The position numbers were made by a program, and so were the translations under genes. Below, one piece after another: positions 12,043 through 22,495 of a DNA stretch of 64,000 nt (the first letter of the stretch is position 1; every line of letters starts with the position of its first letter). The notes beneath the pieces are model-generated. The model saw only the letters and a list, made by a program, of their open reading frames with translations, made no database searches and was not told the DNA's origin. The stretch comes from Flammulina velutipes. Taxonomy: Eukaryota > Basidiomycota > Agaricomycetes > Agaricales > Physalacriaceae. The stretch is from the NCBI GenBank assembly GCA_011800155.1, contig JAALGH010000011.1, positions 1,302,001 through 1,366,000 on the forward strand, in the 5' to 3' direction.

Positions 12043-13621
12043 ATGTCCTCCGATCCAGTGGCCCCTATAATCGCTGAATCTGAAAAAAATCTCCCACTGC
12101 CAGAGGTATCCAACGAGCCAAAGCGCCCTACCAGGTTCTACGAAGAATGTGACCCGTCGTCGCCCAAAGAATATTATCCACTCACGCTTGGCACCAAACT
12201 GAAGGGCATCAACGTCGCCGAGTACGTTGTACTTCGAAAAATTGGCTGGGGCTCAGACTCTACCGTCTGGATGGCACGAGGATCGTGCGTGGTCTTTCGC
12301 GCTATTGGCTGAGATCAGCTCATTTTATTTTTAAGCAACGGCGCCCTAGTTGCCATCAAGGTCTTAACCCATTCCTCGAGCGTCGGCATCTACGCCCACT
12401 CCCGTCAGGAGCTCTACGTGCTAGGACTGTTCAAACCTAGACATGCGGCGGACGCGCACTGTTGCCCGCCTCTCGATCTCTTTCGGGTGGAAAGTGACCA
12501 TGGTGACCATGTATGCTTCGTCTTCCCGCTTCATTCCATCTGCGTCCATGATCTGTGGGATTCGCTCTATTCTCTTGGGTACCATCTTCCCTTTCGACTC
12601 GTCAAGAGCCTTGTACGCCAGACGCTCATAGGCTTACGATATCTGCATTCTCTCAATATCGTTCACACAGGTCAGTCAATCATCATTCTCGTCCCGTGGC
12701 TCTTATTGATCTGTCCTCTAGACGTCAAAACGTCTAATTTACTCATCTGCATGGACCCCGAGCACCAATCAGTTGCTGACTACCTCAAGAAGGATCCTCC
12801 TGCAATGTATCCTCCCATAAATGACCTATCTCTGTCCCCTGATCCGATTATCACCTTTGTATCACAGCCAATACCTCCCGTCCTTTCGGAGATGAACACA
12901 CTTCGGATTTGTCTGGCCGATTTTGGTGAAGGTGAGTCTAAACGAAGAGCAATGTTGCAAATTCCGCCTTACCATTTCCAAAGCCCGACCGATAGAGGCA
13001 GCGGGTGGCGTAGACGCCATGCCTCTCGCTCTTCGCGCACCAGAGGTCATCCTTGACCATGCTTGGGGAACACCAGTCGACGTCTGGGCAGTCGGTTGTC
13101 TGGTTAGTAGCTCACTCTTTCCTTTACTTTCACCGGTATTTACACCGAACTGCAGGCCTTCGAATTGCTGACAAACACTTGCATATTTAACATTGACACT
13201 CCCGCTGGGTTGAGCCAGACCCAAGTACATCTAGCGCGCATAACAGAGCTTCTTGGACCATTCCCCCCCGCCTTGCATACTGGTGGGCTGAGTGGGGAGT
13301 TTTTCGACGATGCTGGTAAGCAACACGTATTAGTACGCATGATTTAACGTACTCTTACCATCTCCAGGTCAACTGCGTACTCCCCTTCCTGCTGACTTCA
13401 GATCGCGGGGGACCCTCAGCGACAGATTGGCGCCATGCTACTGGCTAGGTGACGAAGGTGATGAAGTTGCACAGACTGCAGCGTTCATACGCCGATGTAT
13501 GTCGACGGACCCTCAGCTAAGAGCATCTGTGGCAGAGCTCCTGGAGGACGAATGGTTGCAGGATGCTTATGTCCCAGTGGAGCATTGTCATTTTCAGACT
13601 GCCCACCCTCGACCGGAGTAG
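12043..13621 (+). CDS. SRPK-like serine/threonine protein kinase (copy 2)
   Basis: This complete kinase domain of the SR-protein-kinase type (CMGC-like) is split by about five introns. In order: YPLTLGTKLKGINVAEYVVL, a glycine loop KIGWGSDSTVWMAR, VAIKVL with the ATP-anchoring Lys, the motif YLHSLNIVHTDVKTSNLL formed across an intron (catalytic Asp in HTD), a short insert rich in Pro, ADFGE (metal-binding Asp), LRAPEVILDHAWGTPVDVWAVGCL (APE and subdomain IX) and a C-lobe ending in STDPQLRASVAELLEDEWL. The HTD-VK form and the spacer between the catalytic loop and DFG fit fungal SRPK-like expansions. The substrate cannot be told from sequence. The 5' half is closely matched by the truncated copy at 8994. 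Confidence 0.85.
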
Positions 13622-14196
13622 ACTTGCCACCAGGAACTTGGGGTGGCAGGTTGTGCGATTCGGGGAAGGTTAGACCTCTGAAACTGGTCTCCGACGGTGT
13701 CTAGTTTGCTTCTACCCCCATAGCAAAGTGTCCCTCCTGCGCTGAAGAACAATTCTCTCGATATCAATCAACATTGTACTCCGGTTATACCTGCTGTGTC
13801 TGTAGTCGCAAAAGTATGGACATGTCCTCTAATTACCGAGCACCCATAAGTCATTCGTAAAGTCTAATCAACATTCCACCTTTCATAACGCGCCACAGTA
13901 TAACATTCATCTCGTCTTATTTTGTTACCAGTCAGCTTCGAATTCGGCTACATGAGGGATGTATGTTGTTGAGATTGTATTTTGTCTGCCTACGGGAGAC
14001 TACATTTGCGGAGGTGTAATGTGGCGTGACATTCATGATCTGGACTCCAGATTAGGCAATATTCGCGTTTTGCCTCTTGCCTCTTGCTTCCATCTTCAGC
14101 AAACGAGTACAACGCAGCCGGCGTCGCAGAGGCTCTCTTTCTTCAAGAATACCAACGCAATACGCATTAACGAACACACAATCCTTATAAACGACC
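13622..14196. other. intergenic region with promoter of the DUF4203 gene
   Basis: No gene is supported in these 575 bp. The distal part holds a roughly 97-bp sequence that recurs at 35.35 kb (listed separately). The final 60 bp before the ATG at 14197 are probably the 5' UTR of the downstream membrane-protein gene. Confidence 0.5.
14018..14114 (+). repeat. dispersed ~95-bp repeat, copy 1
   Basis: This segment shares roughly three quarters of its bases with 35345-35434, including AATGTGGYGTGACATT, GGCAATATTCG, a CCTCTTGC-rich run and GTACAACG. Copy 1 has a 7-bp extra unit in the CCTCTTGC run. Here it lies about 80-180 bp upstream of the DUF4203 start codon. Confidence 0.55.
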
Positions 14197-15908
14197 ATGG
14201 CGACGACTAACGACACGACTTATAATCTTACGACCTTACTATCCTCGACTTCCTTCGCACTTGCTTATTCTCTTCCTCTCTTATTCCTGTCTCTCTTAAT
14301 AACGTTTTCGGGCACATTCTTCACGTTGGACCGGACCCGCCAGTTTGCACCGAAACAAGACGCAGCCCTTCCTGGCGCCTTTGACGCACCGAAGAAGACA
14401 CTGAAATGGCGCTTGGAAGGTGGAATAGGTGGCCTGGCTATTGGCTATACCTTCGGAGGTGCGTTTACTGTCTATATTCACTCGGATCAGAGAACTAACA
14501 TGGCAAAAACAGTGCACTTGTCCACCTTGCTATCGCTCATGATCCCAGCACTAAGCTCAGCCAATAACTTGGCTCCCAAAGCTTTCATTCCCGTATGGCT
14601 GCTCTCCTCGCTGCTCACGACCTTCTTGGCGGCACGCTGGAAATATTGTGCATTAGCATTTGCTGGTATCTCCGGAGGGTACGTCTATCTCATCTGATAT
14701 GATTCTACTATCTAACTTTAGCTGTTAGAGCGCTCTTTGCGTTGGCGCTTTCGGTTATCATCCACCCTTCACAACTCACTCGCGTGGTATTCGTCGCAGT
14801 ATGCATGCCGATAGTCGCTATCGTGTGCATGCTCCCGCTCGTTCGGTTCCAGCATGCGTCTCTACGATTCGCCACAGGTTCCATGGGCGCTTTTGGAGTC
14901 GTTCTCTCCATCGCCGTACTCGCCAAGATCCCTGCATGGGCAAACATCTGGGAGCGCTTATGGGTGCATGCGAGCATGGAATGGGGGACGAGCCAGGAGA
15001 AAGGCCTCAGTGCTGCTTTCTGCCTCTTCCTAGCAGCCGGCATGATCTGTGATTTCTTCCTTCGTAGGCGGTTTGGTGAATGCCCGGACCAGGTTCGTCC
15101 TCGTCGTCTCCGTTCTATGATAATACGATTAACATCAACTTAGAAGTGGGACAGCTACTTGGCTGACTATGCTGCGACACTTCCCAATCTCTCCGACCGC
15201 GCTGGACACTTCAAGCCGTTCACGTCGGCGTGGGACCGCATTTTTGGCTCGGACAAGCCTTCTCCAGACATCATTTTTCCGGATGACAAGACGATGGACC
15301 CGTCTGCTCCTCTTCAACACACTCGGCATGATTCGTTCGAATTCCAACCAAGTCCGGGTTTCCTCAAGAAGGCTCGTTCGAAGAAGAACAACGAAGCGCG
15401 TTTCCAAGCGCGAGTTCCCAGGAAGAACCGAGAGGCAGTCAAGTTCCGCCCTCTTGGTGACCTGAGCTCGGATTCCGAAGAGGAGGAGGACATCAAACCC
15501 CAGAGACCGTGGCTCAGGCCGAAGTCGTCAATGGCATCGAACACGCCAACGCTTGTCGGGGGTGACATGGACTACGACAGCGACAAAGACGTTTTCGTCA
15601 AGAAGCTGGGCAAGGTTCCGGAATATTCAGACTACGAGGAGGACTTGGGGTCGCCGAAGAAGGCGCATCGTGACGACGTGCCGAGTTTTATCTCTCGAGG
15701 GCTCTCGTCGTCTAATTCGCATTCGTCGACTGTGGTTCCACCTGCAGGTGCTGTGCCGTATACCCCTTCGCTCATCAAAGCGCTGGATCGAATAGCTGTG
15801 GCGCAGAAGGATGCGTTTGGGCGGGATCGGTCAGAGGGGCTGCCTCGGAATGGGGAGAATTGGGATGAATTTTGGAATGACGTCCATGAGAAGAATGGAC
15901 GGCATTGA
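14197..15908 (+). CDS. DUF4203-type (TM7S3/TM198-like) multi-pass membrane protein
   Basis: Four exons are inferred. After a short N-terminus (MATTNDTTYNLTT) come about seven hydrophobic segments: one near residues 20-40, one or two around the GGIGGLAIGYTFG motif, then the exons carrying LSTLLSLMIPALSS, IPVWLLSSLLTTFLAA, ALFALALSVII, VVFVAVCMPIVAIVCMLPLV, ATGSMGAFGVVLSIAVL and AAFCLFLAAGMICDFFL. The glycine-rich membrane core and its layout fit DUF4203 proteins as I know them. The last exon (from about 15144) is a long hydrophilic, presumably cytosolic tail with acidic and serine-rich stretches (SSDSEEEED) and a C-terminus NWDEFWNDVHEKNGRH. Function is unknown; the family is fungal and plasma- or endo-membrane localised by inference. 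All splice joins keep frame. Confidence 0.75.
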
Positions 15909-15994
15909 GGATTTTCACGACACATGATGATTTACTTACGATTTATTACACTATCTTATTTTGTTGTACGATTCCAAGGAGACATTTATTGCGC

Positions 15995-16620
15995 CTACTG
16001 AGTCATTGCATCGTCCGCCCAATTCAACACAATCTTTGGTGCGTTTGGAAGGAAAACTTGTTCAAAGAGGACGAAGGTGTCCGGGTGTTGCTCCACGATG
16101 TCTACAACATCTTGTCGACATCAAGAGTTATTGTCGTCGCCAGAGAGTCAAAGAGTCAAGTAGATGTTATAGACGAAATCAAGGTCGTCGCACTTGTGGT
16201 TGAAATTGTAAAGGGCATAGCGGTCGGCGTGGGTTACGTGTGGGTCGCGCCAGAAACAAGAATAAAGGGTGTGCCCGTCCAGCGCCACCTCGACAGTGCG
16301 GGACTCTTCATGTTCGGGAGGAGCGTCCTAAGGACTATGTTAGCGTCATTGATACTGATTTAATGAAATGAACGCACACTAGGCCTCGTTTCACAAAAGA
16401 CACTTGAATGCGTAAAACCCGAGCAGTCTCCAAATGCATTGCGCCGATGGGATCACGTTCATGAATTCTTCGACATGCTCACGCTTCAGCGCAACGTTCG
16501 GCTTCCAGGCTGCGGCTAAATCGGGTGGGGCGAGGAGTTGTTGGACTGTTTTGGTGGAAGGTTGAGATGTGGAGCACTGGATGTGTAATCCGTGGTGTAG
16601 CGGTGGGAGGTGCTATGGGA
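15995..16620 (-). pseudogene. degenerate family D copy 3 with internal inversion
   Basis: The minus strand carries a broken third copy of the family D gene. The 5' part has a damaged PPTG start region, then TVQQLLAPPDLAAAW and EHVEEFMNVI in another frame. The second exon reads DAPPEHEESRTVEVALDGHTL, FWRDPHVTHADRYALYNFNH and DDLDFVYNIY, then meets a stop. The last part, VFLPNAPKIVLNWADDAM, is again on the minus strand. The piece that should lie between these two (roughly 16052-16160) is present but reversed: it reads on the plus strand as EGVRVLLHDVYNILSTSR and VIVVARESKS. Frameshifts, stops and the inversion make this a pseudogene. Confidence 0.75.
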
Positions 16621-17269
16621 AATGATTTCACGATTTCAGGTGGGCCAGACATATTGCGTTCGTGGTTGTGGTAAAAGACTAATCCTTATGGTGCCTGATC
16701 GAATGCCTGTGGCGCAGAAGTATGTGGGATTACTCAGAGTAAGAGGCGTTACATCTGAGGACCAATACATGAGAATAATGGACGTCCTTGAGCTGGGTTC
16801 AAAGTTTCCATTTGATCATCTGTCTACAGGTGATTTGTACGATCGGCTAAGTATGCCGCAGCCTGATGAGTTGTCTATCGCACTAAGAATAGTGATTTAC
16901 CTAAGACCTGGTCAGTACTGCAAAAGGATTCATGGGTATGCACGCACAAGAAGAGATAACTTCAAGCCTGGACACGCGACATAAGCAAAGACGAGTGATA
17001 GCGACGTCGGTAACATCAGCTCGTGTAGTCCAGGATATTCGACATGCAACGAACAAGATTAGGAGAATGATTAACGTCCTTCATGACACCACCAACGAAC
17101 ACAGTACATGCTCGGATGGCGGACGTTAATATTTTTGGTGTCGAATTCCCCAAAAGGCTGGCGTCAATGCCACGACTATCGGTGCCATCCAGCAAAAGTA
17201 GATCGTGCTAGGTAGAGCTCGGCGAAGCAGCAAACATCTAGAGAAACGTTGAGTCTATGTCACCAAGGT
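16621..17269. other. gene-free stretch with a small relic of the DUF4203 gene
   Basis: No gene is supported. About 16683-16725 resembles the 3' end of the DUF4203 gene (15775-15815), sharing GATCGAAT, CTGTGGCGCAGAAG and nearby bases. A 124-codon open frame covering it shows no family signature. This may mark a breakpoint of the rearrangement that placed family D copy 3. Confidence 0.45.
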
Positions 17270-17868
17270 TATACAAACTCGTCGTCCAGCATCCCGAAGA
17301 GGTTCTCGACAAGTTGGTCTCCTCCATGCTTGGGCATCCTTTTGTACCAGCTAGTATAAAGTATTGGTAGAAGCCACTTTTGACGGACAAGAAGAGGATG
17401 ACAGATGTCCCCGGAGTTGTCGAACCAGGTCGGTAATATCTTCGTTTTGTTATCTGAAACGACCTTCAAGAATGCCTGAAGCGTATCGAAAAGGGTTCTG
17501 GTTTCCGAGCGCGTGTATGCCTAGGCATCTGGCAACAACGTTGCGGATAGCGCGCCCAGGAAGAGGATGAGGAGCCGCTGCTGTGATTAACTTCACCAAT
17601 GAGGCCTCTAGGTCGGACTGCTTGGCCTTGAGATAGCCCTAGAAGTCATTGTCAACCAGACCGCAAGGACGAGGGAAACAGTTCAACGCACCATAGATGC
17701 CTCCGATATCTTCTTCTCTGTGGCAGAAAGCCATTGGAATATGTACATTTCGCCGTTGTCCCCAGAAAGCTCGGACTGCGACCAGATGAGAGTGTGCAGT
17801 GGTAGGCTTCAAAGCCTGATACACACCTCTTCGATATCTTCAAAAGTCGGCTCTTCTTCGCTGGACAT
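17270..17868 (-). pseudogene. HEATR5/LAA1 5' fragment with internal deletion
   Basis: This is a partial copy of the LAA1 gene found intact at 53939. On the minus strand it begins at the equivalent ATG (17866-17868), keeps the first intron, and follows the original through KQSDLEASLVK and PLPGRAIRNVVARCL to the codons for LKVVSDNKT (about 17450). There it jumps about 3.4 kb to sequence matching 57.75-57.92 kb, ending with GGDQLVENLFGMLDD. Frames are disrupted. Retention of an intron shows a genomic copy. About 150 bp of the LAA1 promoter region is also shared (17869 to about 18035). Confidence 0.85.
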
Positions 17869-18194
17869 ATTCCTCACTTGAGGCCTCCTCCAAGGATGTA
17901 TATTTCGCTATAGGGCCCCTTTGAATTGTCGAGGAAACAAAGGTACGTAGTATAGCCAGGTGGTAGCAGGAAAGCAGGAGACGACATGTCACGTCGTTGT
18001 GACTGGGAAGAATGCACCCACAAGGACCTACAGGAGAATTTCCTCAATAAATGGCCCCCATTCCGCCACAGTATTCATACAGGTTGGTATGGAGGAAAGT
18101 TGACTCCAATCTTATGTTGTTGAATTTAACGCAGAAGTTCCGTATCATATTGTACAATTCAGTGCTAAAACAATCATAGTAATACACATCACTC
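17869..18194. other. intergenic, duplicated LAA1 promoter then unrelated sequence
   Basis: From 17869 to about 18035 this matches the LAA1 upstream region at about 53780-53938 in reverse orientation. The remaining 160 bp up to the MACPF-A stop have no match that I can see in the right arm. No gene is supported. Confidence 0.5.
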
Positions 18195-19924
18195 TTAGGA
18201 TCTACCATACACCTTATCCAAGTACTGCTCAAGGAGGTTATCCCACGCACTACTGGCGTCGTCTTTGCGACCAGGCATCACACCGAACGACTCTGATGCA
18301 GTGTTGACTCCAGCTTGGTAGAACCACATCGTGTTGTAATTATCGTCAGTGATTTGATCATTGATATAGTTGTTCTGTACTTTTCGTCAGACACAAAACA
18401 GAGTGTTGAAGGCGGAAAATCTACCCCTTCAAATGTTGCACGAGCGGTACCTTCGGCAGGTTTCCCGCCACCAGAGCCGTGAGAAATATAAAAATCAATG
18501 GGATAACCGTCGTTGATGACATAGAACCTGCGTTACAGACACGCATCAGTCATCTGGCGTCGATTCAACTTGTACGAAGGAAGCACACTTACTGGACGGT
18601 CTGCCTGTGATAATCATGGCTTTGTTCTTTGCCCCATATCAACTTTGTCTCGTTGTATTGCGTGAGTGGCGGAACGGTGTCGCCCTTTATGATGACGGCG
18701 CTTGGCGTGAGCAATCCAAACTCTGCCCTAGTATCAATGGCAATTGAGTCTTTCATCGTACAGGCAACAGGTTACTTACCAATCCGACTCGATGACAAAC
18801 TGGATCGATGTTTTGTAGACTTTGGGATGGTTGACGATGAATTCGAAGGCCTGCTGGATCTTGGGGGCGAATTCACTTATTTCGTCGTCGATGGAGCCTT
18901 TCATCAAGGACCACAACTCGTCTACGACGAGCCCAAGGAGAGATGTGCCCGTCGTGGAAGTTCTCGTCCAGTTCTCGAAAGTCGAATAAGCTGGTTTCGT
19001 GACGAGAGCCTGAGCGAGGGCCCTATCTCCTCCATACACCGAGTTGATGTTCTGCTTGAACTCCAAATAGTCCTTGTATTGCGATTGGTCTTTGATAGAC
19101 AGGTCGTACTCGCCACTGCTGGGAATTCCGTCATAGTCGGCCTTGACATTTGACGACCACGCATCATTGACAGGGGGTTTAGAGTTCGAACCCCAGACGT
19201 GCTGAAAAAGAACGTTAGTACAAGGAGGAAAGAGATGTCATCGTACTTACCAGTTGCAAATGAGAGCCGTAATTGACCTTCGTGACGATATGACTTCCGT
19301 ACCTTTGGAAGAAGTCCTTGTACTTTTTCAGGATCTCCGCATTTTCCCCGTCGAAGGGCGTAGGTAGCTGGCGAATCCCAGTCCGAAGAGTGTCGACGTT
19401 CAGAAGGTCGGCATAGTCTTTCAAGAAGGCCAGGTATCTACCCTCGCGATAGCAGTAGTAGGCGTACTGCACATTGCGACGATGATGCTTTTCCGTGGCT
19501 GCGCCCACGGAGGGATCGCCGGATACGGCCATGAAAGTAACCGCAAGGGACGAGTCATTCCTGAAGGCAAGGGCGGCGTCGTTACCGTTCGCATAGGTGT
19601 TGAAGGCACTCGTAGAGCTGCCTTCCTGCGAGACGCCAATTGCCTTTGGGACATTGTAAAGCTTGCCGTCTTGAATTGGGACGTGAGCAATGGCAGACAT
19701 ATATCTTTGAGAGTTATACGTACCAACTTCAAGCTGCCTAGTCGAGTCTTCATCGAACGAGATGATGCGGCGAGACGTCTGTACGGCTTTCGTGGCCTAG
19801 TTTGAGAGTGTCAGACGAGGCGCACATTACAAACGGGCAATCATACCGAGTTTGTATCCAATGGAGTAGCGGCCATCATGTTCATACTATATCCAAGCCA
19901 GCTAGCAGCAGGAAATTCAGCCAT
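18195..19924 (-). CDS. MACPF-domain protein, class A (left copy)
   Basis: This is a membrane-attack-complex/perforin domain protein of about 470 residues in seven exons. The start (ATG at 19922-19924, MAEFPAASWLGYS) and intron positions match the right copy at 51906. Exon 3 carries the MACPF signature RYGSHIVTKVNYGSH (canonical Y-G-[TS]-H, with the usual later G-G reduced to G-S). The C-terminal third contains GLLTPSAVII, FYVINDGYPIDFYISH and GGGKPAEG, a beta-rich module shared by classes A, B and C. There is no signal peptide or transmembrane helix, as in other fungal MACPF proteins. The C-terminus (LLEQYLDKVYGRS) and the first intron differ from the right copy, while the middle is virtually identical. 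Pore formation is inferred from the family only; target and partner are unknown. Confidence 0.82.
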
Positions 19925-20948
19925 AGTGTTTTCAAGTTCAGGAAAGATGTGAGCCGGTGGGGAGATGCGTTGGACTGTTTCCTTCGAGCTCTGGCTGTTT
20001 TAATGGTACTGTCAACGGCCACACAATTCCCGAAGGACACAGCAATTGAAATCATCGACTCCATCGGAGATATGGAGCCACAGATGGACGGTTTCGATTT
20101 GCTCTCATGGATGAGAACGACACGGCCTGCATTGACAAGAGAAATGGGGCCCTTCCTAGGACTGAATAGAGTCGATAATGTGAGAAAGCAGCAGGCTGTG
20201 TGTGGAAGCGAAAGACGGTAATATTCACGACGGGGATGATGGTGGTCAATGGAGAAGAGACGGAGGCGAGAGTTGCGCAATCCGGAGTACTGCGATACGG
20301 ATGAGAGTCTTCATACTATTTTGAGACGACGAAGACTTGGTGCACACGATACCTCGTTGTGTGATAACGCCAACGTGTGTCTGTTCATTCTGTATCACGT
20401 GACACGTGTGGCGCCCTGAGGTGAAGTACCGTTTCAGTCGGCTTCTACTTTTACCACCGCAGATGTAGGATCTGTCCATCATATTGTCGCTATTGACTGT
20501 TCTTCGGAGTCTTGGAGCTCCGATGCATTTAACGTGAGAATACAAGTTGAATACCAGCTGCAGTTGGTGCAATCTTGTCGAATTGAGTCTACAGCACATG
20601 ATGTCCCCTGTGGGTTGACAAGGGCATATGATTCCACCACCAATGTGCTGCTGGCGTTGCTCCATCAAGAGCGACTGGGAATAGGTGCATCGTGCCAGTC
20701 TTTGAACTAAATCGGAAGTGCTCCATTGCGCAGCATGGGAACGCATGTGCATGCTCTCAAGTGCTCATACATCGCACACTAAGTCACGCTCAGTTTCTGT
20801 CAGACAAAAATCGGGACGAAAAATAGCAAAAATGAGCATTCTCTTCAACCTCCTACCAAGTTATACATATATGACACTAACAAAACGATTACCTATGTAA
20901 ACTGGTCATTCCAAATATTGAATACCAAACTGCAACCCTTTTCCAACT
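19925..20948. other. upstream region of MACPF-A (left)
   Basis: This kilobase is partly alignable with 51051-51905. No gene is convincing: a 168-codon minus-strand frame at 20246-20752 is cysteine- and histidine-rich, and its right-arm counterpart is not conserved as a protein. Two CACGTG boxes occur at 20396-20401 and 20403-20408. Confidence 0.5.
20396..20408. promoter_or_regulatory. tandem CACGTG (E-box) pair upstream of MACPF-A left
   Basis: Two CACGTG hexamers one base apart lie about 475 bp upstream of the MACPF-A start codon. In the aligned right-arm position (about 51400-51415) both are altered (CATAACATCACATGACACG). bHLH factors bind CACGTG in fungi; function here is inference. Confidence 0.35.
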
Positions 20949-22495
20949 TCACTCAGAGACAGAGACGTGGTTGAATATAGCGATATTCTTCTCCTTGTTG
21001 GGATAAGTAATCTATAGAATGGTAAGCAACGCTACAGGCGTTGAAAATGACGCTCTTACCCCGTTGATGGTGACTTTGGCTTCACCAGAGTTACGGCGGA
21101 GAGAGACATCGATCGGCGAGCCATCGTTGACAATGTAAAAACTGAAGGTGATAAGACGAGAGGAAGACAAGCGAGACGCCAAACTTGGTACTCACAGAAC
21201 GACACGATTCTTCTGCTCTTGCCCAGGATCCCCCACGCGCACTTTCGTTTCGCTCAGCCCAATAACGCTCTGAGTGGCAAGATCGAAGGTAGGCAGGGGC
21301 CCACCGACGCCCACCACAGCACTGGGGCTCAACAAATCCAATTCTGCAAAATCGGATTCGCCCTCCAAAATCACAAGAGTCGTAACACGCCGCTTTTCGT
21401 AATTGTCGACGATGGCATGGAAGGCAGCCTCTATGGCGTCTGCACTGTCCCGAACTTTGGAGTCCTCCGAGTCCCGGAGGAGCGTCCACAGCTCTGTGAC
21501 ACCCACAGACACGAGCACAGGTGCCGAGAACGTCGTACCCAACCACTGGTCGAAGTGTTCGTACTTGTAATTCCCTTGCATAAGCGATTCGGCAAGCGCT
21601 TCGTCCCCGCCGATGACAGTAACCAGCGTCTGCGCGATCGTCTTGAAGATCTGATACTGTGGTTCCTCGAAAACGGCACTGTCGAAATCGCCGCCACCGT
21701 TAATGCCACGCAAGAACGCCGTCACATCCCGCTTCCAATTGGCGTTCACTTCGGGGTACTTGTTCGACGCCCAAGTCGACTAGTTGAATCATAAAAACAG
21801 AGTTCAAAAATAGATGTGTAACACACAATGTTGCACCGAGCACCGTATGTAGCGCTCGTGATAACGTGGGTGCCCATCTCCCCGAAGAAAGTCGTGTATG
21901 CCTCCACAACCGCCGGTTCGTTGGTGAACGGCTTAGGAAGCTGGTTGATCTTGGACCAGAGGAGTTTGTTGTCAATAAAGTCGAAATATTCGCGCAGAGA
22001 GACGGAATAAGCGTCAGAGCTCAAGTTATAGAAGGCGAATTGATAGCCACTAGGCAGCGACTTCTTCAGGGGGTACGAGGTGGTGTCCGGCGCGACTACG
22101 GCTAGTGTCCCGGGGTTTGAGGCAAACCCCTGCAAAGCAGCGTCGCCAGAAGGATAGGTAAGGTCGCTGGTTTGGGATCCACCAGTGTCCTCGCTAGCAG
22201 AAACAATGGAGGGAATGGTGTATTCCACTCCGTCTAAGTCAGAATCAGTACTTTACTCTCGACAAGCTCGATAATGTTGCATACCAATTGTCACAACGTG
22301 CTTTTTCTGGTCTTTCTGGATTGCCACAATACGAGGCGACTTGATCCATTTCTTGACCTAGTCATATATTATGAGAAACCTCGAGGGAACGCTGGGAAAT
22401 ACACTCACAGACTCCATGCTGAATGGTGTAAGGGATGTCATTTCGACACCACGCCCAAGCCAGTCCACAGCTTCAAGTTGAGCACTGTTCGACAT
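20949..22495 (-). CDS. MACPF-domain protein, class B (left copy)
   Basis: Six exons give about 440 residues. The start ATG is at 22493-22495 (MSNSAQLEAVDWLGRG) and exon 2 begins VKKWIKSPRIVAIQKDQ. The MACPF signature is FFGEMGTHVITSATYGARC, where the Tyr before Gly is Met and the final G-G pair is G-A. The downstream region includes LWTLLRDSEDS, the LLSPSAVVGVGGP stretch equivalent to GLLTPSAV in class A, and FYIVNDGSPIDVSLR near the end. The last exon gives a short tail ending HVSVSE and stops at 20949-20951. It is the left partner of 49468-51050, with numerous substitutions throughout, more than between the class A copies. No frame break is seen. No signal peptide. Confidence 0.8.

Noticed and set aside
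15905..16363. 152-codon plus-strand frame with a family D-like stretch
   Set aside because: Only the inverted segment is meaningful on this strand; the rest is antisense to the family D copy 3 pseudogene, so it is not a gene of its own.
16610..16984. 124-codon plus-strand frame
   Set aside because: No recognisable domain; its first part overlaps a small relic of the DUF4203 3' end and the edge of family D copy 3.
18629..19153. 174-codon frame antisense to MACPF-A, also open at 52672-53196
   Set aside because: Its conservation between arms is fully explained by the near-identity of the MACPF-A genes; no intron-aware or family support for the antisense product.
19180..19205. GTTCGAACCCC resembling a tRNA T-loop
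   Set aside because: It lies in an exon of MACPF-A (SNSKPP codons) and no cloverleaf can be built around it.
20246..20752. 168-codon minus-strand frame upstream of MACPF-A left
   Set aside because: The aligned right-arm sequence does not preserve the frame or the peptide, and composition is not protein-like; treated as promoter region.
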